A stretch of DNA of 54,373 nucleotides. Source: an uncultured Succiniclasticum sp. Its GTDB lineage: Bacteria > Bacillota > Negativicutes > Acidaminococcales > Acidaminococcaceae. Below, piece by piece: positions 1 through 9,938 of the stretch. A model generated the notes under the pieces. That model made no database searches. It was given only the letters and a program-made list of their open reading frames with translations, and had not been told where the DNA came from. Each line of letters starts with the position of its first letter. The stretch's first letter is position 1. Made by a program: the position numbers and the translations under genes. The stretch spans positions 1-54,373 of the forward strand of contig CAJOKZ010000013.1 in NCBI GenBank assembly GCA_905235335.1, written 5' to 3'.

Positions 1-63
1 CCTCAGCTCGCTGATTTTTTTATTGATATCTGCCCGTTCCTGTAATGCTTCTGCTAATTTCAT
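1..63 (-). CDS. N-terminal fragment of a DIP1984/septicolysin-like family protein (continues off the left edge)
   Basis: Minus-strand translation from ATG at 63: MKLAEALQERADINKKISELR, resembling the N-terminus of DIP1984-family proteins; truncated by window edge. Confidence 0.5.
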   Translation of the reverse strand, partial: MKLAEALQERADINKKISELR

Positions 64-539
64 GTTGTCTTCCTCCTATTCATCATTAATAAATTATATT
101 GTATTTTTCTGTATTAATTATATTATATGTCAAATCTATTGTCAATTATTAATTGTATTATTATATTTTTTATTTGTTTTTTGTTATTATAAAACATCGC
201 AATCCTTTTCGTTTTCAGAAAAACACAACCATAGTTCCGACACCTTTACAAACTCACTGCCCCAGAAGCATAATTGTTTCAGACTTCTGCAACAAAACCC
301 AAAACTTTCTCTTGACAAGTATTTATGCAAATCTTTAAAATTAATTTGCTAAGGCTGACCAATGCCAGCCTTTCTTTTTTGGTGTTGCTAGTAATATTTT
401 ATTATGTTATAATGTCTTGTATCTTGTCAGTTTGAGAAGGTATTCACGAATAGCATTTTTCGTGGACACTGTCCATTCCGAATGGAATGGTACAGTAAGT
501 GGTACAGTATAAAGTTGCCACCTTTCACAAACCCGCTTC

Positions 540-616
<77 letters not shown>

Positions 617-651
617 AAAAAAGCGCCGCGGCCGATATTATATCGACTGCT

Positions 652-1077
652 TTATTTTACCGGACCTATTCCTATGGCTATCTGGACAAAACCGCCATAT
701 AGCAGCAACAACATCCCGCACCAATAGAGACGTCCATGTACGTATTCTTCGAACATTTCCTCATCCAGAAGCCCCCGGAATATTCCTATGACCGAAGCTA
801 TGCAACAAAGTATTCCGGCAATGCCGATGAAACTGTTTGCGAACAGACCGGCAGGCATGCCACCGCCCAAGATCATACGATAGGCAAAAATGCATCCCAC
901 CAGTCCAGCGGTCACGCATCCTGCATTTTTTGTGTTGGTCACCATACGGACACATATAAAAAACACGAATAACAGCAGTGACATAGCGAACAGGAAATTC
1001 GCCGTAAGAAATATGGACCGTATTCCGTCCTGTGTTGCGCTATGCGCCGCCGAAACAGATAGTAGCCGGTTTATCAT
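652..1077 (-). CDS. hypothetical multi-pass membrane protein
   Basis: 141-aa ORF with several hydrophobic segments; no family recognised. Confidence 0.5.
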   Translation of the reverse strand: MINRLLSVSAAHSATQDGIRSIFLTANFLFAMSLLLFVFFICVRMVTNTKNAGCVTAGLVGCIFAYRMILGGGMPAGLFANSFIGIAGILCCIASVIGIFRGLLDEEMFEEYVHGRLYWCGMLLLLYGGFVQIAIGIGPVK

Positions 1078-1102
1078 TTAGTCTAACCCTTTCAGTTTCC
1101 CT

Positions 1103-1342
1103 TCATTTCCTGCCCTTTCTGTGCTGCGCAAAAGCAGTGGCAGCATCCTGATAACGGCCGACCTCGATGTCATCATATCCTGCTTGCAGTTTAACACGGA
1201 GTTCTTTAGCAGACATCTTTTCTGCATTCACGTCGACAGGCGCCGCGGGCAGTTTAATAATGACAGAGGTATATGCGGGCAATCCTGATCTGCCATCTAT
1301 GCAGCCAATAATACGGGAAGAAAATGGCAAATACGTCTGCAC
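1103..1342 (-). pseudogene. possible remnant of a RelB/DinJ-like antitoxin C-terminus
   Basis: C-terminal part ...MSAKELRVKLQAGYDDIEVGRYQDAATAFAQHRK resembles RelB/DinJ antitoxin tails; no RHH N-terminus and no adjacent toxin. Confidence 0.25.
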
Positions 1343-1470
1343 CCGGAGGTGGGACTATTGGGAGTAAAAATAGCTGCGGCCTTCAGATATTAATCCGAGA
1401 GCTTCAGCTAAGTTATTATTTGAATAATATTCTTTCCTGTAGGGCTCCTGTGGCACGGTATAATTCCGAT

Positions 1471-1734
1471 TCATATGAAGACCATCAACGTCAACAACCC
1501 CACAAGAACCATTGCGATACAGAAATATAAATTTGTTGCACGCAACATGCTGATGATTTTTAAAAATGCAGCAAGTCCCAGCAATATTAAAGTGACAGAG
1601 ATAGCTGGGGTATCTTGCCAGTAAGATATTACAGCTTCGCCGAGTAAATAGATAAGGCAAACTTCCAATATTAACCCATTTACCCATGTGTCTACTAAAA
1701 TTTTTTTGACTTCTTTGCAAATGATATCTAGCAT
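1471..1734 (-). CDS. hypothetical small membrane protein
   Basis: 87-aa hydrophobic ORF with AAGGAGT-like RBS upstream of the ATG. Confidence 0.45.
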   Translation of the reverse strand: MLDIICKEVKKILVDTWVNGLILEVCLIYLLGEAVISYWQDTPAISVTLILLGLAAFLKIISMLRATNLYFCIAMVLVGLLTLMVFI

Positions 1735-2049
1735 CCTAGCAACTCCTTTAATAAATATTATAAGATTTTTCCTGTTAGCCGGTCAATTAAAAAACACGCG
1801 CCAGACTATTTTCCGATACGCAGGTGTTTTATAATATGGTTTTTAATCATTTTTATATTATCCAAACTGGAAGGTTGTGTAGCTTCTCTGAAAAAACACT
1901 GCCTGATTTCGTTTAAATGATGTCCCATTCGTGCGGATGTTGCTGTACACAAAACTGTTTAGATGGTATAATAATATTAGAATGAGAAGGAGATTTCTTC
2001 AACTTATTCAGCAACTATAAGGTTCTGATAAACCATAAGAGAAAAGGAG

Positions 2050-2514
2050 ATGACAGCTATGAAAAAACTATTTGCACTGATGGCCGTTTTCTTTGCGCTG
2101 GTGATGGCTCTGCCCATATCTGCAGATGCAGGCTTTAATATGGGAAACATTATAAAGAAACCCACGGTAAAAACCGAAAAACCTGCCCCTGCCGCACCGG
2201 CGAAAAGCAGTGGCAAGGCTACTATTACCGTAACTTGCGACGGCGCTCCTCTTGATTATGCAAGCGCTTATATCGGACCAGGCATCGAATATCGTATTGA
2301 AAACGGAAAATGCCATGTAATCAACAAAAGCAACATGGGCGGCATGACCAGCGATAAGGGCGTTGTGGAAGTTGAGTATCCGAAGCAGGGTTGCAACATT
2401 GTCATCTTCAAAGTCGGCTTTGAACCCATCATCCTTCGTAACGTTGTTATGCCCAGCACCCATAATGTAACGACTACGAAAAATCCGGCTGTGAAGGGTG
2501 TTGACTTTGACTGA
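2050..2514 (+). CDS. secreted hypothetical protein
   Basis: Signal peptide MKKLFALMAVFFALVMALPISADA; RBS AAAAGGAGATG upstream; Pro/Ala linker then beta-rich-looking domain. Confidence 0.6.
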   Translation: MTAMKKLFALMAVFFALVMALPISADAGFNMGNIIKKPTVKTEKPAPAAPAKSSGKATITVTCDGAPLDYASAYIGPGIEYRIENGKCHVINKSNMGGMTSDKGVVEVEYPKQGCNIVIFKVGFEPIILRNVVMPSTHNVTTTKNPAVKGVDFD

Positions 2515-2680
2515 CATTTGTGAAAACTTTTCACATCATCTTGCATGATAAAACCTCCTGTGATGTTGTGTGTGCTTGTCAGGCTACATCAATCTTATCA
2601 CAGGAGGTTGTCTCTTCCGTTTACTAAAGTGTTTTTTACCTGCCCCCGGTTGAACCGTTTTTTTGGCGCTAACGCCCCAT

Positions 2681-2714
2681 CAAAAAGCGCAGCCTGCTCA
2701 TCGCAAGCTGCGCT
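2681..2714 (-). terminator. rho-independent terminator downstream of the methyltransferase-STAS gene
   Basis: Minus strand AGCGCAGC...GCTGCGCT followed by TTTTTG. Confidence 0.6.
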
Positions 2715-3003
2715 GCAGTGTTTTAGGGCAACTTTCTATTCTGTCCACTGATTCCTTGTAGCAATTTTGTGCCACAGGGGCCCGGTTCGCTTCTGAGTCT
2801 TCCAACTCCGACTGTCCGAAGATGTCGGCGATCCAGTGGCCGTCGGTAGGATTCGGCATGATGATAAATTTTGTGCCGAAAAGATCCTTATCCATGGCTG
2901 TCATGAGATTGCGTTCCTCAAAATCATTTTTTATGCAATACTTGCGCTGGAAATCGTTCAGGCTGTTGGTTAAAACACTCAGTATCGTTCACGCTTTGCA
3001 AAA

Positions 3004-4290
3004 TCATTCAACAAAACGGAAGACCGAATCAACTCCTGCCTGTTGCAGGATTTTCATCACAGCCGCATTGACATTGCGCAATGCCAACCCGCCTGCGCAT
3101 CCTTTATGAATGATCAGGAACACCCGCAGGCCGGCGGAAGAAATGTAGTCGAGACAGCGGCAGTCCGCCATAACCGATTCTGCCGGATGCTCCGCCATTA
3201 TTTGCGTAAAAAGGGCCAGCAGTTTTGGCGCCGTAATCGTATCAAGCCTTCCTGTCAACGCGAAGGAAAGAGTCCCGTCATGCAGGTCAGCGCGGATGCC
3301 AAAGTCCTCTTTCGCGTTCGTATTTAAATCGACGGTGGGAACGGAGCCGGCAGGCGTAACCTTCCAATACGCACAACACTTCATCCCTTCCCGAATCGCT
3401 GCCGCCTGCTCCGGGCTGACGTTGGACAGCGACCGGATTTCCGGCATATACGCTGCCACCGGGATGCGTCGGGCTTTCAGTCCGTGCTGCCCAAGAAACG
3501 CTTCCGCTTCCCTGATCCCGCTTTCCCTGTCAGCAAAGTTCGTGACCGAAAGCGGGCTCTCCCCTATTTTCACATCCGACTTGTCCCTGATATTCTGCTT
3601 CGCACTCGTCATAATCTCCATGAAGCGGTCCCCCACAAGCTGGCGCAAGATCAGAATATGCAAAATCGCGGACTCCGGGTCAGCCAGATACCAGCATCCG
3701 CCTTTCTTCTCCAAAATGCGACGGATGTTGTCACAAAGAACGCCAGTTTCCGAAGCGGAAAAATACATAAGCAGCCCCTCCGTAGTGATGCAAATGCTGC
3801 CTTTTATATCTGCAAGCGCTTTTTCCAGCGATATGTAGTTTGTCGCATCTGCCTCGCGAAACCGGACAAGCGACCTTTTTTCCGGAGGAATCAGGGAGGA
3901 AAGGCGCTCTGCTGCTTCCCGGATAACAATGGGGAGATCCAGGCCGTAATAGGGCAATCCCTTTTTCGCAAAAGACAGGGCCCGGGGGGTATATCCGCAG
4001 GGCAAATCGACCAGCGTACAGCCGGAATGCTCTGCAAGCCGCCCCATTGTGCGGTAGCGTATCTCCATCATTATGATATCGCTGAGGACCTGTTCCGGCG
4101 AGGCTGTGCTGTGCATACTGTTCTGCATCCGGTCCCGGTCCAATCCCATTTTTCTTACGAGCATCGCCGCATCGGGATCGCCGGATACGGCAAGAAAAAA
4201 GAGCGTCATCTGTGCGGTTTGAAATATTGGATTCACTTTTTCTAACAGTGCCCTGTCCATTCCAGTTTCTTCCCGCTTCATCATTCCCAT
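3004..4290 (-). CDS. SAM-dependent (leucine carboxyl methyltransferase-like) methyltransferase fused to a C-terminal STAS domain
   Basis: N-terminal LVDLPCGYTPRALSFAKKGLPYYGLDLP and ICITTEGLLMYFS motifs; C-terminal DGTLSFALTGRLDTITAPKLLALF...VMADCRCLDYISSAGLRVFLIIHK typical of STAS. Confidence 0.75.
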   Translation of the reverse strand: MGMMKREETGMDRALLEKVNPIFQTAQMTLFFLAVSGDPDAAMLVRKMGLDRDRMQNSMHSTASPEQVLSDIIMMEIRYRTMGRLAEHSGCTLVDLPCGYTPRALSFAKKGLPYYGLDLPIVIREAAERLSSLIPPEKRSLVRFREADATNYISLEKALADIKGSICITTEGLLMYFSASETGVLCDNIRRILEKKGGCWYLADPESAILHILILRQLVGDRFMEIMTSAKQNIRDKSDVKIGESPLSVTNFADRESGIREAEAFLGQHGLKARRIPVAAYMPEIRSLSNVSPEQAAAIREGMKCCAYWKVTPAGSVPTVDLNTNAKEDFGIRADLHDGTLSFALTGRLDTITAPKLLALFTQIMAEHPAESVMADCRCLDYISSAGLRVFLIIHKGCAGGLALRNVNAAVMKILQQAGVDSVFRFVE

Positions 4291-4567
4291 CTCCCCCCGC
4301 TTTGTGATGTTGCCTAGCTTCGGTTCTTCCGTCTGCTGTCAAATACAATTTGATTGCTTCTTCTTCGTTTTCTTCTATACTTATCCATAAAAGCACTTTT
4401 CAGCTGATTCAAGCTCCCCTTTGTTATATAAGTATAAGCCATTTTTTGATTAAATCAACACGGCAGCAGAAATTAAAAATCCGGCAAAAAGCACTTTTAA
4501 AATACCTTTTGCCGGATTATGTAATAAAAGTCATTCCGATTTTGTTTAGTGAACATTAACCCTTATC

Positions 4568-5622
4568 TTACCGCTTACTACGGCGCGGCAATTTCAAAAT
4601 ACGGGGTGTATCCTCCCGATCGCGCTTGCGCGAAACCGATTTACCGCGTTCCCTGCCCGAATCCTTCTTCCGGTCTTTATTTTTCTCGGCCCTTTCATCT
4701 ATTTTGTCCTTTAGCTTATCGGACTTTTCATCAATTTTATCTTTAAGCTTATCAGTCTTTTTGTCTACCTTTCTTTCCTTTCCTCAGCCTTCTCCGTTGC
4801 CCGGTCTTTCCGCGTATCGTCCCGCCGCGACCGTTCCTTCACGCTGTCCAGGCGCCGCAGCGCGTCGCCCACATCGGAAAGCGAACTCGTCGTATACGCA
4901 TCCTCATCCTTGCTCTCGCCGGTACCCGATCCCGTGTTCTTGCCCACGGCGATATACGCGCCCGGCAAATTTTCGGCCAGCACCTTGTCCACCTTATCCA
5001 TCATCCGGTCCGTCAGCTTGACCACGGGCGGCTTGCCGCCCAGGCTCTCGAGCACGCCCGTTTCTTTAAAACGGTCGCTCTCCTTCTCCCCGTACAAACT
5101 CACGCCTGCCTTTACATCCAGCACGCGCAGCGTTCCTTCCATGCCGCCGCCAAGATCCCGATCAAACAGATGCAGCGCGTTCTTCGCCGCAGACTTCCCT
5201 ACCGCAAGGCACACCACATAATCCACCCCGGAGTCCCCGAACACGGCCAAAATATCCTGCCGCTGCGCTAGCTCCAACGACCTGACCCCGTTGCCCCGCA
5301 GGCGCTCCATAAACGGCTCGCCGCTCTGCACGCGGCAATTGCGCAAATCCTGCAGCAAATGTTTATTCACTTCGCCATTAATATCCAGCGTGTTTTGGTC
5401 CGCGTCGTTCGTGTACAAAACCACCACCATGGGAACCTCATCCCGCCATACGTTCCGCTGCACCCGCTGCTCCATCTGCAGGCTGGTATCGTCCTCATAG
5501 CATTCTATCCCCAGCGCGGAAACATACAATGCACCCTCCGCGTGTACCTGCACGGGCATTCCCAGTTGTGCGCCCAGCATAAGCAAAAAAGTCAGCATAA
5601 CCAATAATCGTTTCACCGCCAA
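4568..5622 (-). CDS. secreted hypothetical protein with charged C-terminal tail (tail is in a shifted frame; uninterrupted ORF is 4765..5622)
   Basis: Signal peptide MAVKRLLVMLTFLLMLGAQLGMPVQVHA; the frame after the TAG at 4765 continues as VDKKTDKLKDKIDEKSDKLKDKIDERAEKNKDRKKDSGRERGKSVSRKR... to the stop at 4568. Confidence 0.55.
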
Positions 5623-5799
5623 CCCCTCCTTTGGTTTTCCTGCCTGGGAATGTCACCAATCCTATTGCCCCAGTCCCCTATGCAGCCGAACCAGTTTTGT
5701 TTACTTAAAATTAATTATACTTATTTTCAACCCAAAGGGAAACAGGTTTTATATTCCAGGAATAACCGGAATATTTGATCAGGGAGTTTGGCGCCCCGA

Positions 5800-5836
5800 T
5801 AAAAAAGACCGAAAGCAATATCGCTTCCGGTCTTTT
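5800..5836. terminator. rho-independent terminator (alr side)
   Basis: AAAAAAGACCGAAAGCAATATCGCTTCCGGTCTTTT hairpin with A/U tracts on both sides. Confidence 0.75.
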
Positions 5837-5907
5837 CATCCCAGCTTTATTATTTATATTGTTTACTGCTTTCCAAATTTTTATCAAAGCCCGCTTACAG
5901 CCTTCCG

Positions 5908-7029
5908 TCAGTCCCTTTCATACACCCGGGGGACCCGGGGGCTCAGGGTACAGAACAATTCGTGGGGAATCGTTCCCGCGATGGCGGCAACTTCTTCCGT
6001 CGGCAGTTCCGGCCCGCCGTAGACGATCACATCGTCCCCGATGGCCACGCCCGGGATGTCCGTCACGTCCAGCATCAGCTGATCCATGCAGATACGCCCT
6101 ACCACCGGCGCCTTTTTGCCCCGCACCACCATGAATCCTGCATTGGAAAGATGGCGGCTCACGCCGTCAGCATACCCTACGGGAATCGTAGCGATGACGC
6201 TTTCCTTTTTCGTCGTGTAGGTTCTTCCATAGCTGATGTCCCGGCCGGCTGGCAGGGTCTTTACGTATCCCACCTGGGTTTTCAGGACCATGGCAGGACG
6301 GAAGTCCCGGTAAGCTTCTTTCGCGTTGGAAGCAGGAGGCCCGTACAGCGTAATGCCCAGCCGCACCATGTCCATCTGGTACTGGGGCAGCTCGGCGATG
6401 CCCGCGCTGTTGCAGATATGCCGGATGGGGATCTTCACCCCCGCCGCCTCAATGGCATCCGCCCCGCGGGTGTACTGCTCAAACTGGTAAGCGGCATATC
6501 CTTTGTCATCCATATCCGCCGCGGAAAAATGGGAAAAGACGCCTTCGATCTCGATGCCTTCCAGCGCCTGCGCCTTCAGCGCGAACTGCGCCGCTTCTTC
6601 AATCTTCACCCCGATCCGGTGCATGCCGGTATCCAAAGCGATGTGGATCTTCGCCTTTTTCCCCTGCCGCAGGGCCGCTTCGTTCAACAAAAGCAGCCGT
6701 TCTTCATCAAACACCGCATGGGAAATATCAAACTTCACGCAGATATCCGCTACGTCCGGACGGGCCGGCATCGCGCCCAGCACAAGGATCGGTTTGGCGA
6801 TGCCTCCTTCCCTCAATTCCACGGCTTCCTGCAGGATCGCCACAGCGAACCAGTCCGTGCCGGCCTCGTCGCAGGCCTTCGCCACTGGAATAACGCCGTG
6901 ACCGTATGCGTTGGCCTTCACCACCGCGCAAAGCTTTGTCGTTTCTTTCAGATTTTTCCGGGCCGCGCGAATGTTGTTGGCAATCGCGTCCAAATTTACC
7001 TCAGCCCTCGTTCCTCTGTTGATCTGCAT
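5908..7029 (-). CDS. alr: alanine racemase
   Basis: VNLDAIANNIRAARKNL...CAVVKANAYGHG PLP-lysine motif, GMHRIGV, VGRICMDQLMLDVT; likely start MQINRGTRAEV at 7029 (ORF opens to 7143). Confidence 0.95.
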   Translation of the reverse strand: MQINRGTRAEVNLDAIANNIRAARKNLKETTKLCAVVKANAYGHGVIPVAKACDEAGTDWFAVAILQEAVELREGGIAKPILVLGAMPARPDVADICVKFDISHAVFDEERLLLLNEAALRQGKKAKIHIALDTGMHRIGVKIEEAAQFALKAQALEGIEIEGVFSHFSAADMDDKGYAAYQFEQYTRGADAIEAAGVKIPIRHICNSAGIAELPQYQMDMVRLGITLYGPPASNAKEAYRDFRPAMVLKTQVGYVKTLPAGRDISYGRTYTTKKESVIATIPVGYADGVSRHLSNAGFMVVRGKKAPVVGRICMDQLMLDVTDIPGVAIGDDVIVYGGPELPTEEVAAIAGTIPHELFCTLSPRVPRVYERD

Positions 7030-7293
7030 AAAATCCCCCTCTGGAAAGTTTTCCTGATCATTGCGCCGGCTATGGCCGTTTAGACGGATTTTCCCTGCCC
7101 GCTCCGCCGGCCCTGCAGGCCATGAAAAATTTTCTTGCCACATGTAATGTGATTATACCATATTTTGATCCGTATTCATATCTTTCCTTCCATATTTCTA
7201 TCTTTTCCTGGATATGTTATAATAAGCTGCAAAAGTCCTATCATTCAAGTATGTTTTGGCATTTCACGGTACGCCAGGAAAGGATGCTTCCAT

Positions 7294-8235
7294 ATGTCTG
7301 AACTGATTTCCGAAAAGGTTACGGATACAGCCGCCATACAGGCCGGCTGCGAAGAAGATGCAGCGCAGAGACTGAAACGGATCGAGGGCTCCCTTCGCAA
7401 AAAGTACAAGCATAAAATCTTCAACAAGTTCGTGCAGGCGATCTGCGATTACGATCTGGTGCGCCCGAACGATCATATCGCTGTCTGCATCTCCGGCGGA
7501 AAAGATTCCACGCTGCTGGCAAAACTGTTTCAGGAACTGAAGCGCCGGAACAAGATTCCCTTTGAGGTCACATACCTTTGCATGGATCCCGGGTTCGCGG
7601 AAGATAATCTGAATGTGATAAAGGAAAATGCTAAGCTGCTGAACCTGCCGATCATTTACCGCCAGACAAAAATTTTTGACAACGTGTTTCACGTGGAACA
7701 ATCCCCCTGTTATTTATGCGCCAAAATGCGCCGGGGCTTCCTGTACCGTTTTGCGCAGGAGCTGGGCTGCAACAAGATCGCGCTGGGCCACCACTTTAAC
7801 GATATTATCGAAACGACTGTCATGAGCATGCTCTTCGGCGGCGAGATCCGCACCATGATGCCGAAGGTCAAAAGCGCGAACTGGAAGGGCATGGAGCTGA
7901 TCCGCCCGTTGTATTATGTCCGCGAGGACGACATCAAAAGCTGGCGGGACGAGAATCATCTGACGTTTATCCGCTGCGGCTGCCGGTTCATGGAATGCAT
8001 GGTGGAGCCCAGCACCAGGGAAGAGGACCTGTCCACGCGGCAGTGGATCAAATATACCATCGCGAAGCTGGCCGCCGCCAACCCGCAGGTCCCGAACAAT
8101 ATTTTCCACGCGATGGAAAATGTGAACCTGTCCGTAGTGCTGAAGTACAAGCTGAACGGAAAACTGCACAGCACCCTGGATGACTACGAAACCGCAGCGC
8201 CGGTGGAGGACGCGCCCGAATCCGGCTTTTGCTGA
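7294..8235 (+). CDS. TtcA-like PP-loop ATPase (tRNA 2-thiocytidine biosynthesis family)
   Basis: SGGKDSTLL PP-loop, CYLC motif, ALGHHFNDIIETTVMSMLFGG, RPLYYVRE; likely start MSELISEKV at 7294. Confidence 0.82.
   Translation: MSELISEKVTDTAAIQAGCEEDAAQRLKRIEGSLRKKYKHKIFNKFVQAICDYDLVRPNDHIAVCISGGKDSTLLAKLFQELKRRNKIPFEVTYLCMDPGFAEDNLNVIKENAKLLNLPIIYRQTKIFDNVFHVEQSPCYLCAKMRRGFLYRFAQELGCNKIALGHHFNDIIETTVMSMLFGGEIRTMMPKVKSANWKGMELIRPLYYVREDDIKSWRDENHLTFIRCGCRFMECMVEPSTREEDLSTRQWIKYTIAKLAAANPQVPNNIFHAMENVNLSVVLKYKLNGKLHSTLDDYETAAPVEDAPESGFC
7685..7700. promoter_or_regulatory. parS-like ParB/Spo0J binding site (TGTTTCACGTGGAACA)
   Basis: Reverse complement TGTTCCACGTGAAACA matches TGTTNCACGTGAAACA exactly; lies inside the TtcA-like CDS. 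Confidence 0.8.
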
Positions 8236-8518
8236 ACGGGGCGTATCATGCCTGCCGCACAACCCGAAACAGGCCAGGCAGCGATCCTGTCCATCGTTAA
8301 ATAAAAATACAAGGAACGAAAAAAGAAAGCGTACAAGGTTTCGCAAAACCGCTCCTGTTTGCTACTCCATGAGCTCATTCGCCTGTGGCTTCGAAACCCG
8401 GGGCTTCGCCCCCTCAAATAGTTTCGCCACGACGGTTCATTTCATCTCATGGAAGGACACAAACACTCCCCATGTTTTGCTTAAACCTTGCACGCTTTCT
8501 TTATTTACTTTTTATGTT

Positions 8519-9529
8519 TCAATACCCTTTGTACTTTTTTCCCAGACGATGGATCCCATTGTCCTCCAGTTCCTGCTTCACCCAGAAGAAATGGTCATTG
8601 ATCTCGTCGTAAAACTGTTTTCGCCAGCCCATGTCGTCCCGTATCAGGCCGATGCTGTACTCGATATTTTTATCCCCTTCGTCGAAGTCCCTGAACTCAA
8701 AAAAGTTTTCCCGGATGCGGTCAATCCATAGCCCGTACCGATGGTCGATATCCTCCGACTGGAACGTTTTGAAGCATTCGGACAGCTTGTCGCGCTGCTC
8801 CAGCGTAAGGCCTGTCTCCGGAACGCCGCTGACATGCTGCAGAATCGTGTAAAGCTCTTCCGACGCGTCCATAAACTCATCCCAGTTCTTGCGTCCGCCG
8901 GTAAACCGTTCCCCGCTCTTCCACCACAGGTACGGCATATCCGGGCAGTGCACCGCCGCCGCATGGCCCAGGGGCATCACCAGGTCCAGCACCTTGCTGA
9001 GGAATGTGGAATCCAGCATCTCGTCCAGCATCTTTTCCACCATGCTTCCCTGTTTGGAAAACAGAAGATCCTTTACCTGGTTGACCGCATTGTTGATGCC
9101 CGCGAATTCCTGATGGGCCCAGGTGTCCGCCAGCACATGCATCCCTATTCCCAGCCGGAACACGTAATTGGAGTTGTCCAGCGTGGTCCCGTACAGTCGG
9201 TATTTCAGTTTCTTCGCCAATACGCTGTGCTTTTTGCAGATCAGCTTGTCTTCTTCTTTTTCCCCCTCCAGCCCCGGAAGAAAGTGGAAGGGAATCCAGA
9301 TATCCTCGTTCCCTTTCCCGGAAATATTGCCCCAGACATTCTGGCACGAATACCGCACCTGTATTCCCTGGGCAATATTCTTTTCTTCTTCTTTATCTGA
9401 AAAGGGCGTAGTATCGAAGTTATCATCCACGAGCTGGGACGCGGTGGCTATCGTCCGCGAATTGAAACTGCCGAAATCGGCCCACCGCGACAGGACATAC
9501 ACCGTCCCAAAATGATAGTCCAGATCCAT
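8519..9529 (-). CDS. conserved hypothetical protein, DUF6765-like
   Basis: 336-aa ORF, MDLDYHFGTVYVLSRWADF start; GMHVLADTWAHQEFAG motif; assignment from memory only. Confidence 0.55.
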   Translation of the reverse strand: MDLDYHFGTVYVLSRWADFGSFNSRTIATASQLVDDNFDTTPFSDKEEEKNIAQGIQVRYSCQNVWGNISGKGNEDIWIPFHFLPGLEGEKEEDKLICKKHSVLAKKLKYRLYGTTLDNSNYVFRLGIGMHVLADTWAHQEFAGINNAVNQVKDLLFSKQGSMVEKMLDEMLDSTFLSKVLDLVMPLGHAAAVHCPDMPYLWWKSGERFTGGRKNWDEFMDASEELYTILQHVSGVPETGLTLEQRDKLSECFKTFQSEDIDHRYGLWIDRIRENFFEFRDFDEGDKNIEYSIGLIRDDMGWRKQFYDEINDHFFWVKQELEDNGIHRLGKKYKGY

Positions 9530-9938
9530 GGTCGCACCCCTTTCCTTTTATTCTGTGTCTGCTGTTTTATATCTTCGTATTCTTTCCTGTCTTCCTATTC
9601 CTTCGCCGTGCCGCCGATGTTTCTTTTATAATCATAAGACAGTGATTGGGTGGCTGGAACAAACCCGCCGTCTGCCATGCCTTCCGGTGGTTCTTCTGTA
9701 TCCGCGCAATACGGCGCCGACAGCGGTATGACAGATAATGATACTCCATATCAGTATGTTATTATATCACAGTCATGATTTTTTGGTAATTTTTTTATAA
9801 AATAGTTCACAAAATTTCTAAAATTTGGTAAATTATATAGGTAAGTTTTACAGACGGTTGTAATCTACATCCGCCTGCAGTCCGGAACGGTCCGGATAAA
9901 AGCAGTTAGTACCATATCACAGAGGGGAGTCTTTTACT

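Noticed and set aside
440-512. Direct repeat TGGTACAGTA (488-497, 500-509) and small palindromes just upstream of tRNA-Arg, considered as a phage/ICE attachment site
   Set aside because: No integrase, no repeated tRNA 3' end, no island genes found in the window
4370-4395. TTATCCATA, considered as a DnaA box for an oriC
   Set aside because: Single imperfect match, no cluster, no dnaA/dnaN neighbours
8236-8518. Hairpin-rich region between the TtcA-like and DUF6765-like genes (for example GGGGCTTCGCCCC)
   Set aside because: Probably ordinary convergent-gene terminator sequence; overlapping ORFs look non-coding
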